A DNA stretch of 64,000 nt from Tidjanibacter sp. (GTDB taxonomy: Bacteria; Bacteroidota; Bacteroidia; Bacteroidales; Rikenellaceae), in assembly GCA_017396085.1 (NCBI GenBank), contig JAFQNC010000006.1, positions 26,397-90,396 of the forward strand. Reading direction: 5' to 3'. A program made the position numbers and the translations under genes. Each line of letters opens with the position of its first letter. Within the stretch, counting starts at the first letter, position 1. Positions 18,000 to 25,218 of this stretch are shown here, piece by piece. A model generated the notes under the pieces. That model was not told where the DNA came from, made no database searches, and saw only the letters and a list, made by a program, of their open reading frames with translations.

Positions 18000-18034
18000 A
18001 ATTCTCAACTCTCAATTCTCAATTCTCAATTCTC
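18000..18034. repeat. 7-bp tandem array (aattctc, five units)
   Basis: Five contiguous 7-bp units, one with a single change. The left end is just upstream of the nucleotidyltransferase start. The right end runs into the kinase gene and supplies its stop codon (TGA on the minus strand). A similar array recurs at 47352-47390. Confidence 0.9.
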
Positions 18035-19171
18035 CACGAATCGTGCGCCATCATCGGTTTTGCAGAAGTGTACCTCGAAGGTGCCCTCATATTCGGGGAA
18101 GCGGCGGAGGTACTCGGCTGTCAGTTTTTCGCGTATGGAGTCCTCCTTTGCGGGGTCCACGAGGGCAATGCAAGCGCCCTTGAAGCCTGCGCCAGAGAAG
18201 CGACCGCCATAGACGCCGTCCAGTTCGCGCATAATCTCGTAGATGGCAATCAGTTCGGGCGAGCCACACTCATAATTGTGAATGGAACTCTCGCAACTCT
18301 CAAAACTCAACTTGCCAAAGAGTTCCAAGTTGCCTGACTCCCAAGCCGTAACGCCCTTGCGCACACGCTTATACTCCGAGTAGAAGTGCTCGGCACGACG
18401 TGCAAACCTTGCGGGCATACGCTCCTTGGTCTGCTCAAACACCTCACGGGGAACATCCCTGAGGAAGGTTTTGTCGAGGGTTTTAAGTGGTTGGTCGTTG
18501 TAGGCAAGCATATTCCACGCAGCCGCCTTACACTCGCTCACGCGGAGGTTGTAGTCGCTCGACACAAGCGAACGGGTAAGGCCCGAGAAGAAAATTCCGA
18601 GGTGAAATTCGGGCATCGAGGGATTCTTGGGAATCACTCGGTACTCCTCGGTTGCGGTATCGAGGAACAGGAGCGAGTCCTTCTCGCTGAGCACGATACA
18701 CGATTGGTCCAAGATGCCGTTGTTCAGCCCGATATACTCCCTTTCGGCCTCCGAAGCGATGCGTATAACCTCCATTTTGGTAAGGTCAACATCGTTAGCC
18801 TTGGCGAGTGCCATAACATAGGCAGTAAGCACCGCAGCACTTGACGAAAGACCGCCAATGGGGAGCGAGCCTTTGATGACACCCTCCACACCTCTGCGCA
18901 ACTTAAACCTCTTGGCAAGGGCATATTTAGCACCACGGGCATAGTCGCTCCAATGTCCCTGCTTCACCCTCACGAGGTCATCAATGGGGAACTCGGCCTC
19001 ACCGGGGAAGGTGAGGCTTTTGAGCCTTACGATACCATCATCGGTGGGGTTGAACCAAAAATCCACACCTTTATCAAAGGCAAAACCGCTCACCAAGCCG
19101 TGCTGGTGGTCAACGTGTGCTCCCAGCGGGCACACGCGGTAGGGGGAGAATATGTGATATTTGTAGTCCAT
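18026..19171 (-). CDS. GHMP kinase, galacturonokinase-like
   Basis: 381 aa from MDYKYHIF (A-rich stretch just before; four more codons are possible to 19183 but are adjacent to repeat DNA). Galactokinase superfamily: SPYRVCPLGAHVDHQHG (residues 9-25), LPIGGLSSSAA phosphate loop (103-113), NGILDQS with catalytic Asp155, and a late RFSGAGFKGACIAL glycine loop. The first motif differs from galactokinase (which has GEHTD). Together with YNLRVSECK, RAEHFYSEYKRV and SSIHNYECG it matches what I recall of plant galacturonokinase. It would make GalA-1-phosphate in the cytoplasm. The last codons and the stop lie in a tandem repeat. Confidence 0.8.
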   Translation of the reverse strand: MDYKYHIFSPYRVCPLGAHVDHQHGLVSGFAFDKGVDFWFNPTDDGIVRLKSLTFPGEAEFPIDDLVRVKQGHWSDYARGAKYALAKRFKLRRGVEGVIKGSLPIGGLSSSAAVLTAYVMALAKANDVDLTKMEVIRIASEAEREYIGLNNGILDQSCIVLSEKDSLLFLDTATEEYRVIPKNPSMPEFHLGIFFSGLTRSLVSSDYNLRVSECKAAAWNMLAYNDQPLKTLDKTFLRDVPREVFEQTKERMPARFARRAEHFYSEYKRVRKGVTAWESGNLELFGKLSFESCESSIHNYECGSPELIAIYEIMRELDGVYGGRFSGAGFKGACIALVDPAKEDSIREKLTAEYLRRFPEYEGTFEVHFCKTDDGARFVEN

Positions 19172-19184
19172 ACTTTTTAGCATT

Positions 19185-19223
19185 CAGCTGTTAGCAGTCA
19201 GCTGTTAGCAGTCAGCAGTCAGC
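19185..19223. repeat. 14-bp tandem array between kinase and epimerase genes
   Basis: Two exact 14-bp units (cagctgttagcagt) followed by a partial third, cagcagtcagc. The same cagcagtcagc motif recurs at 40530-40553. Fills most of the 62-bp gap. Confidence 0.85.
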
Positions 19224-19233
19224 CTTTTATTAT

Positions 19234-20292
19234 TTATCCATAAAACTCCTTGTACCACTCGGCAAACTTGCGCAGGCCATCGCGCAGAGGAGTGTGGGGC
19301 TTAAAGCCGAAGTCGCGCTCCAAAGCCGAGGTGTCGGCAAACGTAATGGGCACATCACCGGGTTGCATCGGCACAAGTTCCTTGTGGGACTCAAAGTCGT
19401 AGTCCGCAGGCAACACTCCGGCCCTAATCAACTCCTGTTGCAGGATGTCCACAAAATCCAAGAGGTTTTCGGGGTTGCTGTTACCTATATTATACACTGC
19501 GTATGGGGGCTCGGGCAGACCATCCTCACCGGTACGTCTTTCGGGTGCCTTGTGCATAACCCTCTGCACGCCCTCAACGATGTCATCAACGTATGTGAAA
19601 TCGCGCTTACAGTTGCCGTAGTTGAAAATCTTAATCGTTTCTCCCTTGCGCAACTTATCGGTAAAACCAAAGTACGCCATATCGGGCCTTCCGGCAGGGC
19701 CATACACCGTAAAGAACCTCAAGCCCGTAGAGGGGATGTTGTAGAGTTTGCTATAAGAGTGGGCCAACAATTCGTTGCTCTTCTTGGTGGCGGCGTAGAG
19801 GCTCACGGGATTATCAACCTTATCGTCAGTCGAATAGGGCACCTTCTTATTGCTGCCATATACCGAACTACTCGAAGCATAAACGAGGTGCTGTACGCCC
19901 CTCTTACCACCATCATAACTATGTCTGCAAGCTTCCAAGATGTTGTAGAAGCCAATGAGGTTGCTCTCAATGTAGGCATCGGGATTGGTAATGGAGTAGC
20001 GCACGCCCGCTTGGGCTGCGAGGTTTACGACCACCTCAAAGTCGTTCTCCTCAAAGAGCCTGTCAATGAGTGCTTTGTCGGCCAAATTTCCCTTTACGAA
20101 CTCCCATTTACTCTCGGGGTATTGCTCGGCGAGTGCGCTCAATTTTGCAAGCCTATACTCCTTGATGCTCACATCGTAGTAGTCATTCACACTATCAAGT
20201 CCCACTATCTCAATGGGACTCTCGGTTGTAAGTAGCCTTTCTACCAAGTTGGAGCCAATGAAACCTGCGGCTCCCGTAACAAGCACCTTCAT
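19234..20292 (-). CDS. UDP-glucuronate 4-epimerase
   Basis: 352 aa extended short-chain dehydrogenase. Cofactor loop VTGAAGFIGSNLVERLL; DSVNDYYDVSIKEYRLAKL, the hallmark of UDP-GlcA 4-epimerases (GAE/Cap1J); LAAQAGVRYSITNP; catalytic SSSSVYG and YAATKKSNE; and FFTVYGPAGRPDMAYFGFT. It interconverts UDP-GlcA and UDP-GalA in the cytoplasm. It lies 2 bp after ugd, so the two form the de novo route from UDP-glucose to UDP-GalA. The CapE-type and Gne-type alternatives lack the NDYYD motif. Confidence 0.92.
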   Translation of the reverse strand: MKVLVTGAAGFIGSNLVERLLTTESPIEIVGLDSVNDYYDVSIKEYRLAKLSALAEQYPESKWEFVKGNLADKALIDRLFEENDFEVVVNLAAQAGVRYSITNPDAYIESNLIGFYNILEACRHSYDGGKRGVQHLVYASSSSVYGSNKKVPYSTDDKVDNPVSLYAATKKSNELLAHSYSKLYNIPSTGLRFFTVYGPAGRPDMAYFGFTDKLRKGETIKIFNYGNCKRDFTYVDDIVEGVQRVMHKAPERRTGEDGLPEPPYAVYNIGNSNPENLLDFVDILQQELIRAGVLPADYDFESHKELVPMQPGDVPITFADTSALERDFGFKPHTPLRDGLRKFAEWYKEFYG

Positions 20293-20294
20293 CT

Positions 20295-21620
20295 TTAATC
20301 TCTCTTGAAAATATCTCGTGTATACACTTTGTCCATAACATCATCAAGGGCACTATCGTAGCGGTTGGCGATGATAGCCTGCGAGCGAACCTTGAACTCG
20401 GTCAAATCGCCCACAACCTCACTACCAAAGAATGTTGAGCCACTTTCCAACGTGGGCTCATAGATAATCACCTTTGCGCCCTTTGCCTTGATGCGCTTCA
20501 TAACACCTTGAATGGAGGACTGGCGGAAGTTGTCCGAACCCGCCTTCATCGTGAGCCTATAAACGCCCACAACAACATCCTGCTCCTTTGCTGCGTCCCA
20601 CTGGCTCGAAGCGGTATAATAACCCGCCTTGCGCAAAACTTGGTCAGCAATGTAATCCTTACGGGTACGGTTGCTCTCTACAATGGCAGTCATCATTGTC
20701 TGGGGCACGTCCTCGTAGTTAGCCAATAGTTGTTTGGTATCTTTGGGCAGACAGTAGCCACCATAGCCAAACGATGGGTTGTTGTAGTGGGTACCGATGC
20801 GGGGGTCCAAACCGATACCATTGATGATAGCCTGCGAATCAAGACCCTTAACCTCGGCGTAGGTGTCAAGCTCATTGAAATAGCTCACACGCAGAGCCAA
20901 ATATGTGTTAGCAAACAACTTAACAGCCTCTGCTTCCTTCATACCCATAAATAGGGTGTCAATATCGGGTTTCAGGGCACCCTGCTGCAAAAGGCCCGCA
21001 AAGGTGTGTGCAAACTCTTCGGCTTTGGGGTTGGCGATAGCCTTAATGGCGGCATTCTCCTCGTTGAAGTTCTTCTCGTTGATGTCGATAATCTTGGGGA
21101 AGCCCACGATGATGCGACTGGGGTAGAGGTTGTCGTAGAGTGCCTTGCTCTCGCGTAAAAACTCGGGCGAGAAGAGCAGGTTAAATTTTTTGTCTTTCAG
21201 TTCGGGCTTGTAGAGGAACTGCAAGGCGTATTTTACATAGAGCGAGCGAGTGTAGCCCACGGGGATGGTCGACTTGATGACCATCACAGCATCGGGGTTT
21301 ACCTCCACAACCTTCTCAATGACCGACTCCACTGCCGAAGTGTCAAAAAAGTTGCGCTGGGGGTCATAGTTGGTGGGGGCGGCGATAATCACAAAGTCGG
21401 CACCTTTGTAGGCCTCCTCGGCGTTGAGTGTTGCCACCAGATTGAGTTGCTTCTCAGCGAAGTACTTTTCAATATACTCGTCTTGGATGGGCGAGATGCG
21501 CTTGTTTATTTTCTCCACCTTTTCAGGTACGATGTCCACGGCCACAACCTCGTTGTGCTGTGCCAAGAGGGTTGCCATCGACAAACCCACATATCCCGTT
21601 CCTGCTACTGCAATTTTCAT
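20295..21620 (-). CDS. ugd: UDP-glucose 6-dehydrogenase
   Basis: 441 aa. N-terminal NAD domain [61 protein letters not shown]; and the catalytic-Cys segment [16 protein letters not shown]. The UDP-binding C-terminal domain contains [17 protein letters not shown]. It oxidises UDP-glucose to UDP-glucuronate using two NAD+. Full length for the family. It feeds the 4-epimerase directly downstream (2 bp). This short subclass (about 390-440 aa) is the usual one in capsule loci. Confidence 0.96.
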   Translation of the reverse strand: MKIAVAGTGYVGLSMATLLAQHNEVVAVDIVPEKVEKINKRISPIQDEYIEKYFAEKQLNLVATLNAEEAYKGADFVIIAAPTNYDPQRNFFDTSAVESVIEKVVEVNPDAVMVIKSTIPVGYTRSLYVKYALQFLYKPELKDKKFNLLFSPEFLRESKALYDNLYPSRIIVGFPKIIDINEKNFNEENAAIKAIANPKAEEFAHTFAGLLQQGALKPDIDTLFMGMKEAEAVKLFANTYLALRVSYFNELDTYAEVKGLDSQAIINGIGLDPRIGTHYNNPSFGYGGYCLPKDTKQLLANYEDVPQTMMTAIVESNRTRKDYIADQVLRKAGYYTASSQWDAAKEQDVVVGVYRLTMKAGSDNFRQSSIQGVMKRIKAKGAKVIIYEPTLESGSTFFGSEVVGDLTEFKVRSQAIIANRYDSALDDVMDKVYTRDIFKRD

Positions 21621-21724
21621 TGTTCTCTCTTTTTTGATAGCCTTTACACGTAGATAGCCCTTACACGCAAGCCATCACTACACAAAATCTCCTCTACACG
21701 ATTAGTCGCTCACGTAGCCCGCAC

Positions 21725-23665
21725 CTAAGCAATCAACTGCTCCTCTGCCTCGGCTTCAAGTTGTTTGTCCATCTCCTCAAATTGGGAGTTATTACTCTTG
21801 AACTCCGGAACAATCTCCTTCATCTTCCTCACCGAGGTCATCACATCGCCACCCTTGGCGGTATCAATCAACTCTTCGTACTTGGCCGCAACAACATCAA
21901 AGTCATACTCCCTCACCTTTGCAATCTTAATCTTGTGGTGGTCTGTGGGAATAGTGTTCTCTTCGTTACTCAACACCTCTTCGTACAACTTCTCGCCGGG
22001 GCGCAAGCCGGTAAACTTAATTTCTATATCCTTACCCGGAACATAACCGGCGAGTTTAATCATCTTCTCGGCCAAGTCCACAATCATAACGGGCTCACCC
22101 ATCTCGAAGACGAAAATCTCATTTCCATCGCTCATAGTTGCGGCCTCCATCACCAGCCTGCAAGCCTCCGGAATGGTCATAAAGAAGCGGTTAATCTTGG
22201 GGTGGGTTACGGTTACGGGACCACCCTGCTCAATCTGCTTGCTGAAGTGTGGAATAACGCTACCGTTGCTACCCAACACATTGCCAAATCTGGTGGTTAC
22301 AAACTTGGTCCTACCCTGCTTTCGGTTTTGTGCGATAGCCATACCGAGACTCTGACAATAAATCTCTGCCAGTCGCTTGGAGCAACCCATCACATTGGTG
22401 GGATTGACAGCCTTGTCGGTCGAAATCATCACCAACTTATCCACGCCATTGCGAACACACATATCGGCCACATTCTTGGAACCGAGCACATTGCTGAGCA
22501 CTGCCTCGCAGGGATTTTCCTCCATAAGGGGCACGTGTTTGTAGGCTGCTGCGTGGAACACTATCTCCGGCTTGTAGCGGTCAAAGGCAACCTGCAACCT
22601 CTTGGCCGAGCGCACATCGCCAATGAAAGGTACAAAGTCCAACTCAGGGTGGGATTTTTCCAACTCCAACCTTATCTCGTGCAGGGGAGTTTCGGCCATA
22701 TCGAATATCACGAGCTTCTTCACACCCAGTTCGGCCATCTGGCGACATATTTCCGAGCCGATGGAGCCTGCGCCACCGGTAACCATCACAACCCTATTGT
22801 GGAAGTTGTTGTAAATCTCCTCCTTGTTGATTTCAATCTCATCCCTACCCAACAAGTCCTCAATGCGGATGTTGCGCATCTTGACCTTTTCGTCTGCATC
22901 GAACACATCCACCTGTGGGGCTACCAATACCTCTATCAGTTGGGGTTTACGCTCACTGCAATATTTGAGCAGTCGCTCCTTCTCCTCCCTAACCTCATCC
23001 TCGGTAGCGAAGAGTATCGCATTGACGTTACACATCTCCACAACCTTCTCAAAATCATCCTCGTTGCGGAAATAATACACCTTCTGCTCCGAGATTTTGT
23101 AGTGGCTCATTTTTTTGCCGTGTGTAAGGAAACCCACAATGTGATAATGTGAGCTCTGGAAGAGTCGTGTTGTAAGCGCAACACTCTTATCTTTGGTGCC
23201 ATAGACCAACACCCTCTTGCGCCTATCGTTGGAGTGGGCCACAATCCAGTCGTAGACTACGACCATCACAACCCTCACACCAACCATACCGACCAAGCAT
23301 ATCATCAGGTCCAAACCAACGCCCATTATTATGGCACGTTCCACCATAGTGATTGTGGGCACCAAGTGCATAAGCACATAGAATATTGCAGCCTTCAGCA
23401 ACAATGCAATACCAATGCTCCAAAGCCCCTTGAGTGAGGAGTGGCGAATGATGTGTCGGTAAGTACGGAACAGATAGAAACACAACAAGGTTATCGGCAT
23501 ACCCACCAAGAACATATAGAGTGCATCGGTGGAGTCGATGGCACCACTGCCACCAAAATAGCGAACCGCCATAATTGATATGGCCAGTGACAATGCTGCA
23601 ACAAATAGGTCAATGAAGAGAACTACCCAGTAACTCAAGTAACGACTTCGTAGAATTCTTTTCAT
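21725..23665 (-). CDS. Membrane-bound nucleotide-sugar 4,6-dehydratase (FlaA1/WbpM/PglF type)
   Basis: 646 aa, the usual WbpM size. Four N-terminal membrane helices (about residues 10-130), then a CoA-binding-like Rossmann domain (RVLVYGTKDKSVALTTRLF), then the dehydratase domain with VVMVTGGAGSIGSEICRQMA and STDKAVNPTNVMGCSKRLAE. There Met takes the place of the catalytic Tyr, as in WbpM. It makes UDP-4-keto-6-deoxy-GlcNAc at the inner membrane. Candidate first step toward the amino-sugar used by the PglC-PglD pair at the far end of the locus (inference). First structural gene after the antiterminator. Confidence 0.93.
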   Translation of the reverse strand: MKRILRSRYLSYWVVLFIDLFVAALSLAISIMAVRYFGGSGAIDSTDALYMFLVGMPITLLCFYLFRTYRHIIRHSSLKGLWSIGIALLLKAAIFYVLMHLVPTITMVERAIIMGVGLDLMICLVGMVGVRVVMVVVYDWIVAHSNDRRKRVLVYGTKDKSVALTTRLFQSSHYHIVGFLTHGKKMSHYKISEQKVYYFRNEDDFEKVVEMCNVNAILFATEDEVREEKERLLKYCSERKPQLIEVLVAPQVDVFDADEKVKMRNIRIEDLLGRDEIEINKEEIYNNFHNRVVMVTGGAGSIGSEICRQMAELGVKKLVIFDMAETPLHEIRLELEKSHPELDFVPFIGDVRSAKRLQVAFDRYKPEIVFHAAAYKHVPLMEENPCEAVLSNVLGSKNVADMCVRNGVDKLVMISTDKAVNPTNVMGCSKRLAEIYCQSLGMAIAQNRKQGRTKFVTTRFGNVLGSNGSVIPHFSKQIEQGGPVTVTHPKINRFFMTIPEACRLVMEAATMSDGNEIFVFEMGEPVMIVDLAEKMIKLAGYVPGKDIEIKFTGLRPGEKLYEEVLSNEENTIPTDHHKIKIAKVREYDFDVVAAKYEELIDTAKGGDVMTSVRKMKEIVPEFKSNNSQFEEMDKQLEAEAEEQLIA

Positions 23666-23788
23666 AAGGCAAAATGTGGTTAAAAATATCTCTTATTTGA
23701 ACTCACACTCCTGCTCGGAGCAGAATAAATATTCAACAAATGTGGTTTGTAATGATGTCGGGCAGTCAAACTATGGCTCGCCCCTATT

Positions 23789-24400
23789 CTACCCCACCTT
23801 TTCCACCTCGGTGGCGGGGAGGGCAAGAGTGGCTACGGCTGCGATACCTTCGATGCGGACCACCACACGGTGCTCGTGTTTGAGGCTGGTACGGGTGTAA
23901 ACCCCCTCCACGCCCTTCAAGGGGCCGCCCAATATCCTCACTCTGTCGCCTTTGCGGAGGTCTATCTCCGTGTCGAGGTACTTAACGCCCTCACTACGGC
24001 ACACGGCCATAAAGTCCTCCATCTGCTTACTTGGCACAAACTGCGGTGTGGGCCTTCCCTCATCGCCCTTGGCCATCATATAGCGCAGGTAGGTTATCTT
24101 GGTGGTTTTGATTTTTTGCAGTTCCGGCAGAGTGGCATAGACGAAGATGTAGTTGTGCACCTTGGCCTCCTCACGCCAGTAGAAGGAGCCCCCTACCTTG
24201 CGCCTTTTGACCTTCATTGTGGGTACAAAACTCTTCACCCCCAGCCCTTCGAGCAACCTTTGTGCCACCAGTTCTCTCTGATAGGTAACTCTCATCACAT
24301 ACCACTCGGGGGTTGGCTCGGCCACCGGTGCGCCAAACGGTGCAATTCTACTCACTGCATCCGCCTTTTCCGACTCTATTTTGGTCCTCTGCTCCACCAT
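23789..24400 (-). CDS. UpxY/NusG-like transcription antiterminator of the capsule operon
   Basis: 203 aa. NusG N-terminal domain from about residue 30 (EWYVMRVTYQRELVAQRLLE), with the VHNYIFVY and TKITYLRYMM segments, and a KOW motif near residues 145-170 (KGDRVRILGGPLKGVEGVY). In Bacteroides, UpxY proteins bind RNA polymerase on the 5' leader of their own capsule operon and stop early termination. It is the first gene after the promoter, with a ~190-base leader. No UpxZ-like gene follows; the next 123 bp hold no ORF. Confidence 0.93.
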   Translation of the reverse strand: MVEQRTKIESEKADAVSRIAPFGAPVAEPTPEWYVMRVTYQRELVAQRLLEGLGVKSFVPTMKVKRRKVGGSFYWREEAKVHNYIFVYATLPELQKIKTTKITYLRYMMAKGDEGRPTPQFVPSKQMEDFMAVCRSEGVKYLDTEIDLRKGDRVRILGGPLKGVEGVYTRTSLKHEHRVVVRIEGIAAVATLALPATEVEKVG

Positions 24401-24485
24401 TCAGCCTACAAAATCCAATCTTCTGCCCTCTGTGATGCTCCGAAATAGGCATTGCACCTTTCGCAACAGGGTATACCTCGGGGAC

Positions 24486-24517
24486 ATTGGCAACCACACA
24501 ACGTATTGATTGCCAAT
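24486..24517 (-). promoter_or_regulatory. Hairpin in the capsule operon leader
   Basis: Eight-base inverted repeat ATTGGCAA (24486-24493) and TTGCCAAT (24510-24517) with a 16-base loop, located between the predicted transcription start (~24590) and the antiterminator gene. It could be a pause or recruitment site for the UpxY-like protein. It is not followed by a T run, so it is not a classical terminator. Role inferred. Confidence 0.4.
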
Positions 24518-24595
24518 CACTTACACCCGCTCGTTGGGGTAAAACATCTCCGGAAGCAATTCCCCAACAGGGTACACCACCGGAAACTACACTTG

Positions 24596-24626
24596 CAAAG
24601 ATAGTGATTTAGATATTGTAACCAAA
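24596..24626 (-). promoter_or_regulatory. Predicted Bacteroidetes promoter of the capsule operon
   Basis: Read on the minus strand: -33 element TTTG (24626-24623), 19-base spacer, -7 element TATCTTTG (24603-24596), matching the TTTG/TAnnTTTG consensus exactly. Start of transcription should be near 24590, leaving a ~190-base leader. I found no inverted repeats on both sides, so no sign of promoter inversion. Confidence 0.7.
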
Positions 24627-24795
24627 TAAAAAAGCAATATTTTTCGCCTCTTTATGTGCAAATTTCATCTCCATACATTTGATTTCCAAAGCATTTGTTT
24701 TACCCATTCTAATGTCTGAAAACGCCTCGGGGGGGGGTATTTTTGCACCTTAGAATGCGACTTTTTGAATATATATTAGGCGAATAGGAAGGAGA

Positions 24796-24833
24796 AGTCA
24801 AAATTCAAAAGTCAAAATTCAAAATTCAAAAAC
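24796..24833. repeat. AT-rich tandem tract (caaaatt/caaaagt units)
   Basis: Tandem 7-10 bp units built on aattcaaaa and gtcaaaa. It lies just to the left of the 24855-24945 repeat element; a similar short tract precedes the element copy at 43496. Confidence 0.8.
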
Positions 24834-24854
24834 AGACGCCCCCGCCCTTCGGAC

Positions 24855-24945
24855 TGCTCGGCGGGGCCGCCGAGCGCAATTTCGACCACCCCTCCCGACC
24901 TCCCCTATCGTAGGGGAGGAGTACTTAAGTGGTGCTACCAAAGCA
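24855..24945 (-). repeat. ~90-bp dispersed element, copy 1
   Basis: Read on the minus strand: tgctttggtag, then cttaagtactcctcccct, a small hairpin of CCCCT/AGGGG, a GGAGG...GGGAGGGGTGGTCGAAATTG core, and a GC-rich hairpin GCTCGGCG/CGCCGAGC. Near-identical to the copy at 40308 and related to those at 40190 and 43496. No ORF inside. Flanked by taatta-type tandem tracts as at the 40-kb copies. Confidence 0.9.
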
Positions 24946-25079
24946 TCGAAAAGTATTTACTAATTACTCTTTACTAATTACTAATTGCTCTTCCTGCCCC
25001 TTTCTGCCCTTTCTGCCCTTTCACAAACCCCTCCGCACAGCAGCGACCCAAGGCCGACTTGGGTAGAGTCAAAAGAGAA

Positions 25080-25116
25080 TCCCACCCCTGCGGCACAAAG
25101 CACCGCAAGGGTGGGA
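25080..25116 (-). terminator. Probable PUL operon terminator hairpin
   Basis: Strong inverted repeat: TCCCACCC(C)TGCGG (from 25080) pairs with CCGCA(A)GGGTGGGA (to 25116) around a 9-base loop. On the minus strand it lies ~100 bp past the lyase stop and is followed by a moderately T-rich stretch. Likely ends the leftward PUL transcript; the T tract is weaker than in a classical intrinsic terminator. Confidence 0.55.
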
Positions 25117-25218
25117 CTCTACACTAAAAGTTTTTCGGACTCCTTTTTACAAAAAGGGGCAAACAAATCAGGCTACGCCCACACAAAGGGGCCAGACCAA
25201 TTAGGGGCAACGCCTGCG

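Larger units (their letters stand above)
24401..25218. other. Gene-free region between capsule operon and PUL
   Basis: No credible ORF. From right to left it holds the 3' end hairpin of the PUL (25080-25116), short tandem tracts (24956-25022), one copy of the ~90-bp dispersed element (24855-24945), an AT-rich 7-10 bp tandem tract (24796-24833), a run of nine G (24729-24737), the capsule promoter (24596-24626) and its leader. Confidence 0.8.

Noticed and set aside
18026..19171. Plain galactokinase (galK)
   Set aside because: The GEHTD sugar-binding motif is replaced by GAHVD and neighbours are uronic-acid genes; galacturonokinase-like is the better description, though not proven.
24729..24737. 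G9 tract as a phase-variation switch
   Set aside because: It is about 100 bp upstream of the -33 element and not in a reading frame; an effect cannot be argued from sequence.
24401..24780. Invertible capsule promoter
   Set aside because: No inverted repeat pair brackets the TTTG/TATCTTTG promoter; the only good pair (24486-24517) lies wholly inside the leader.
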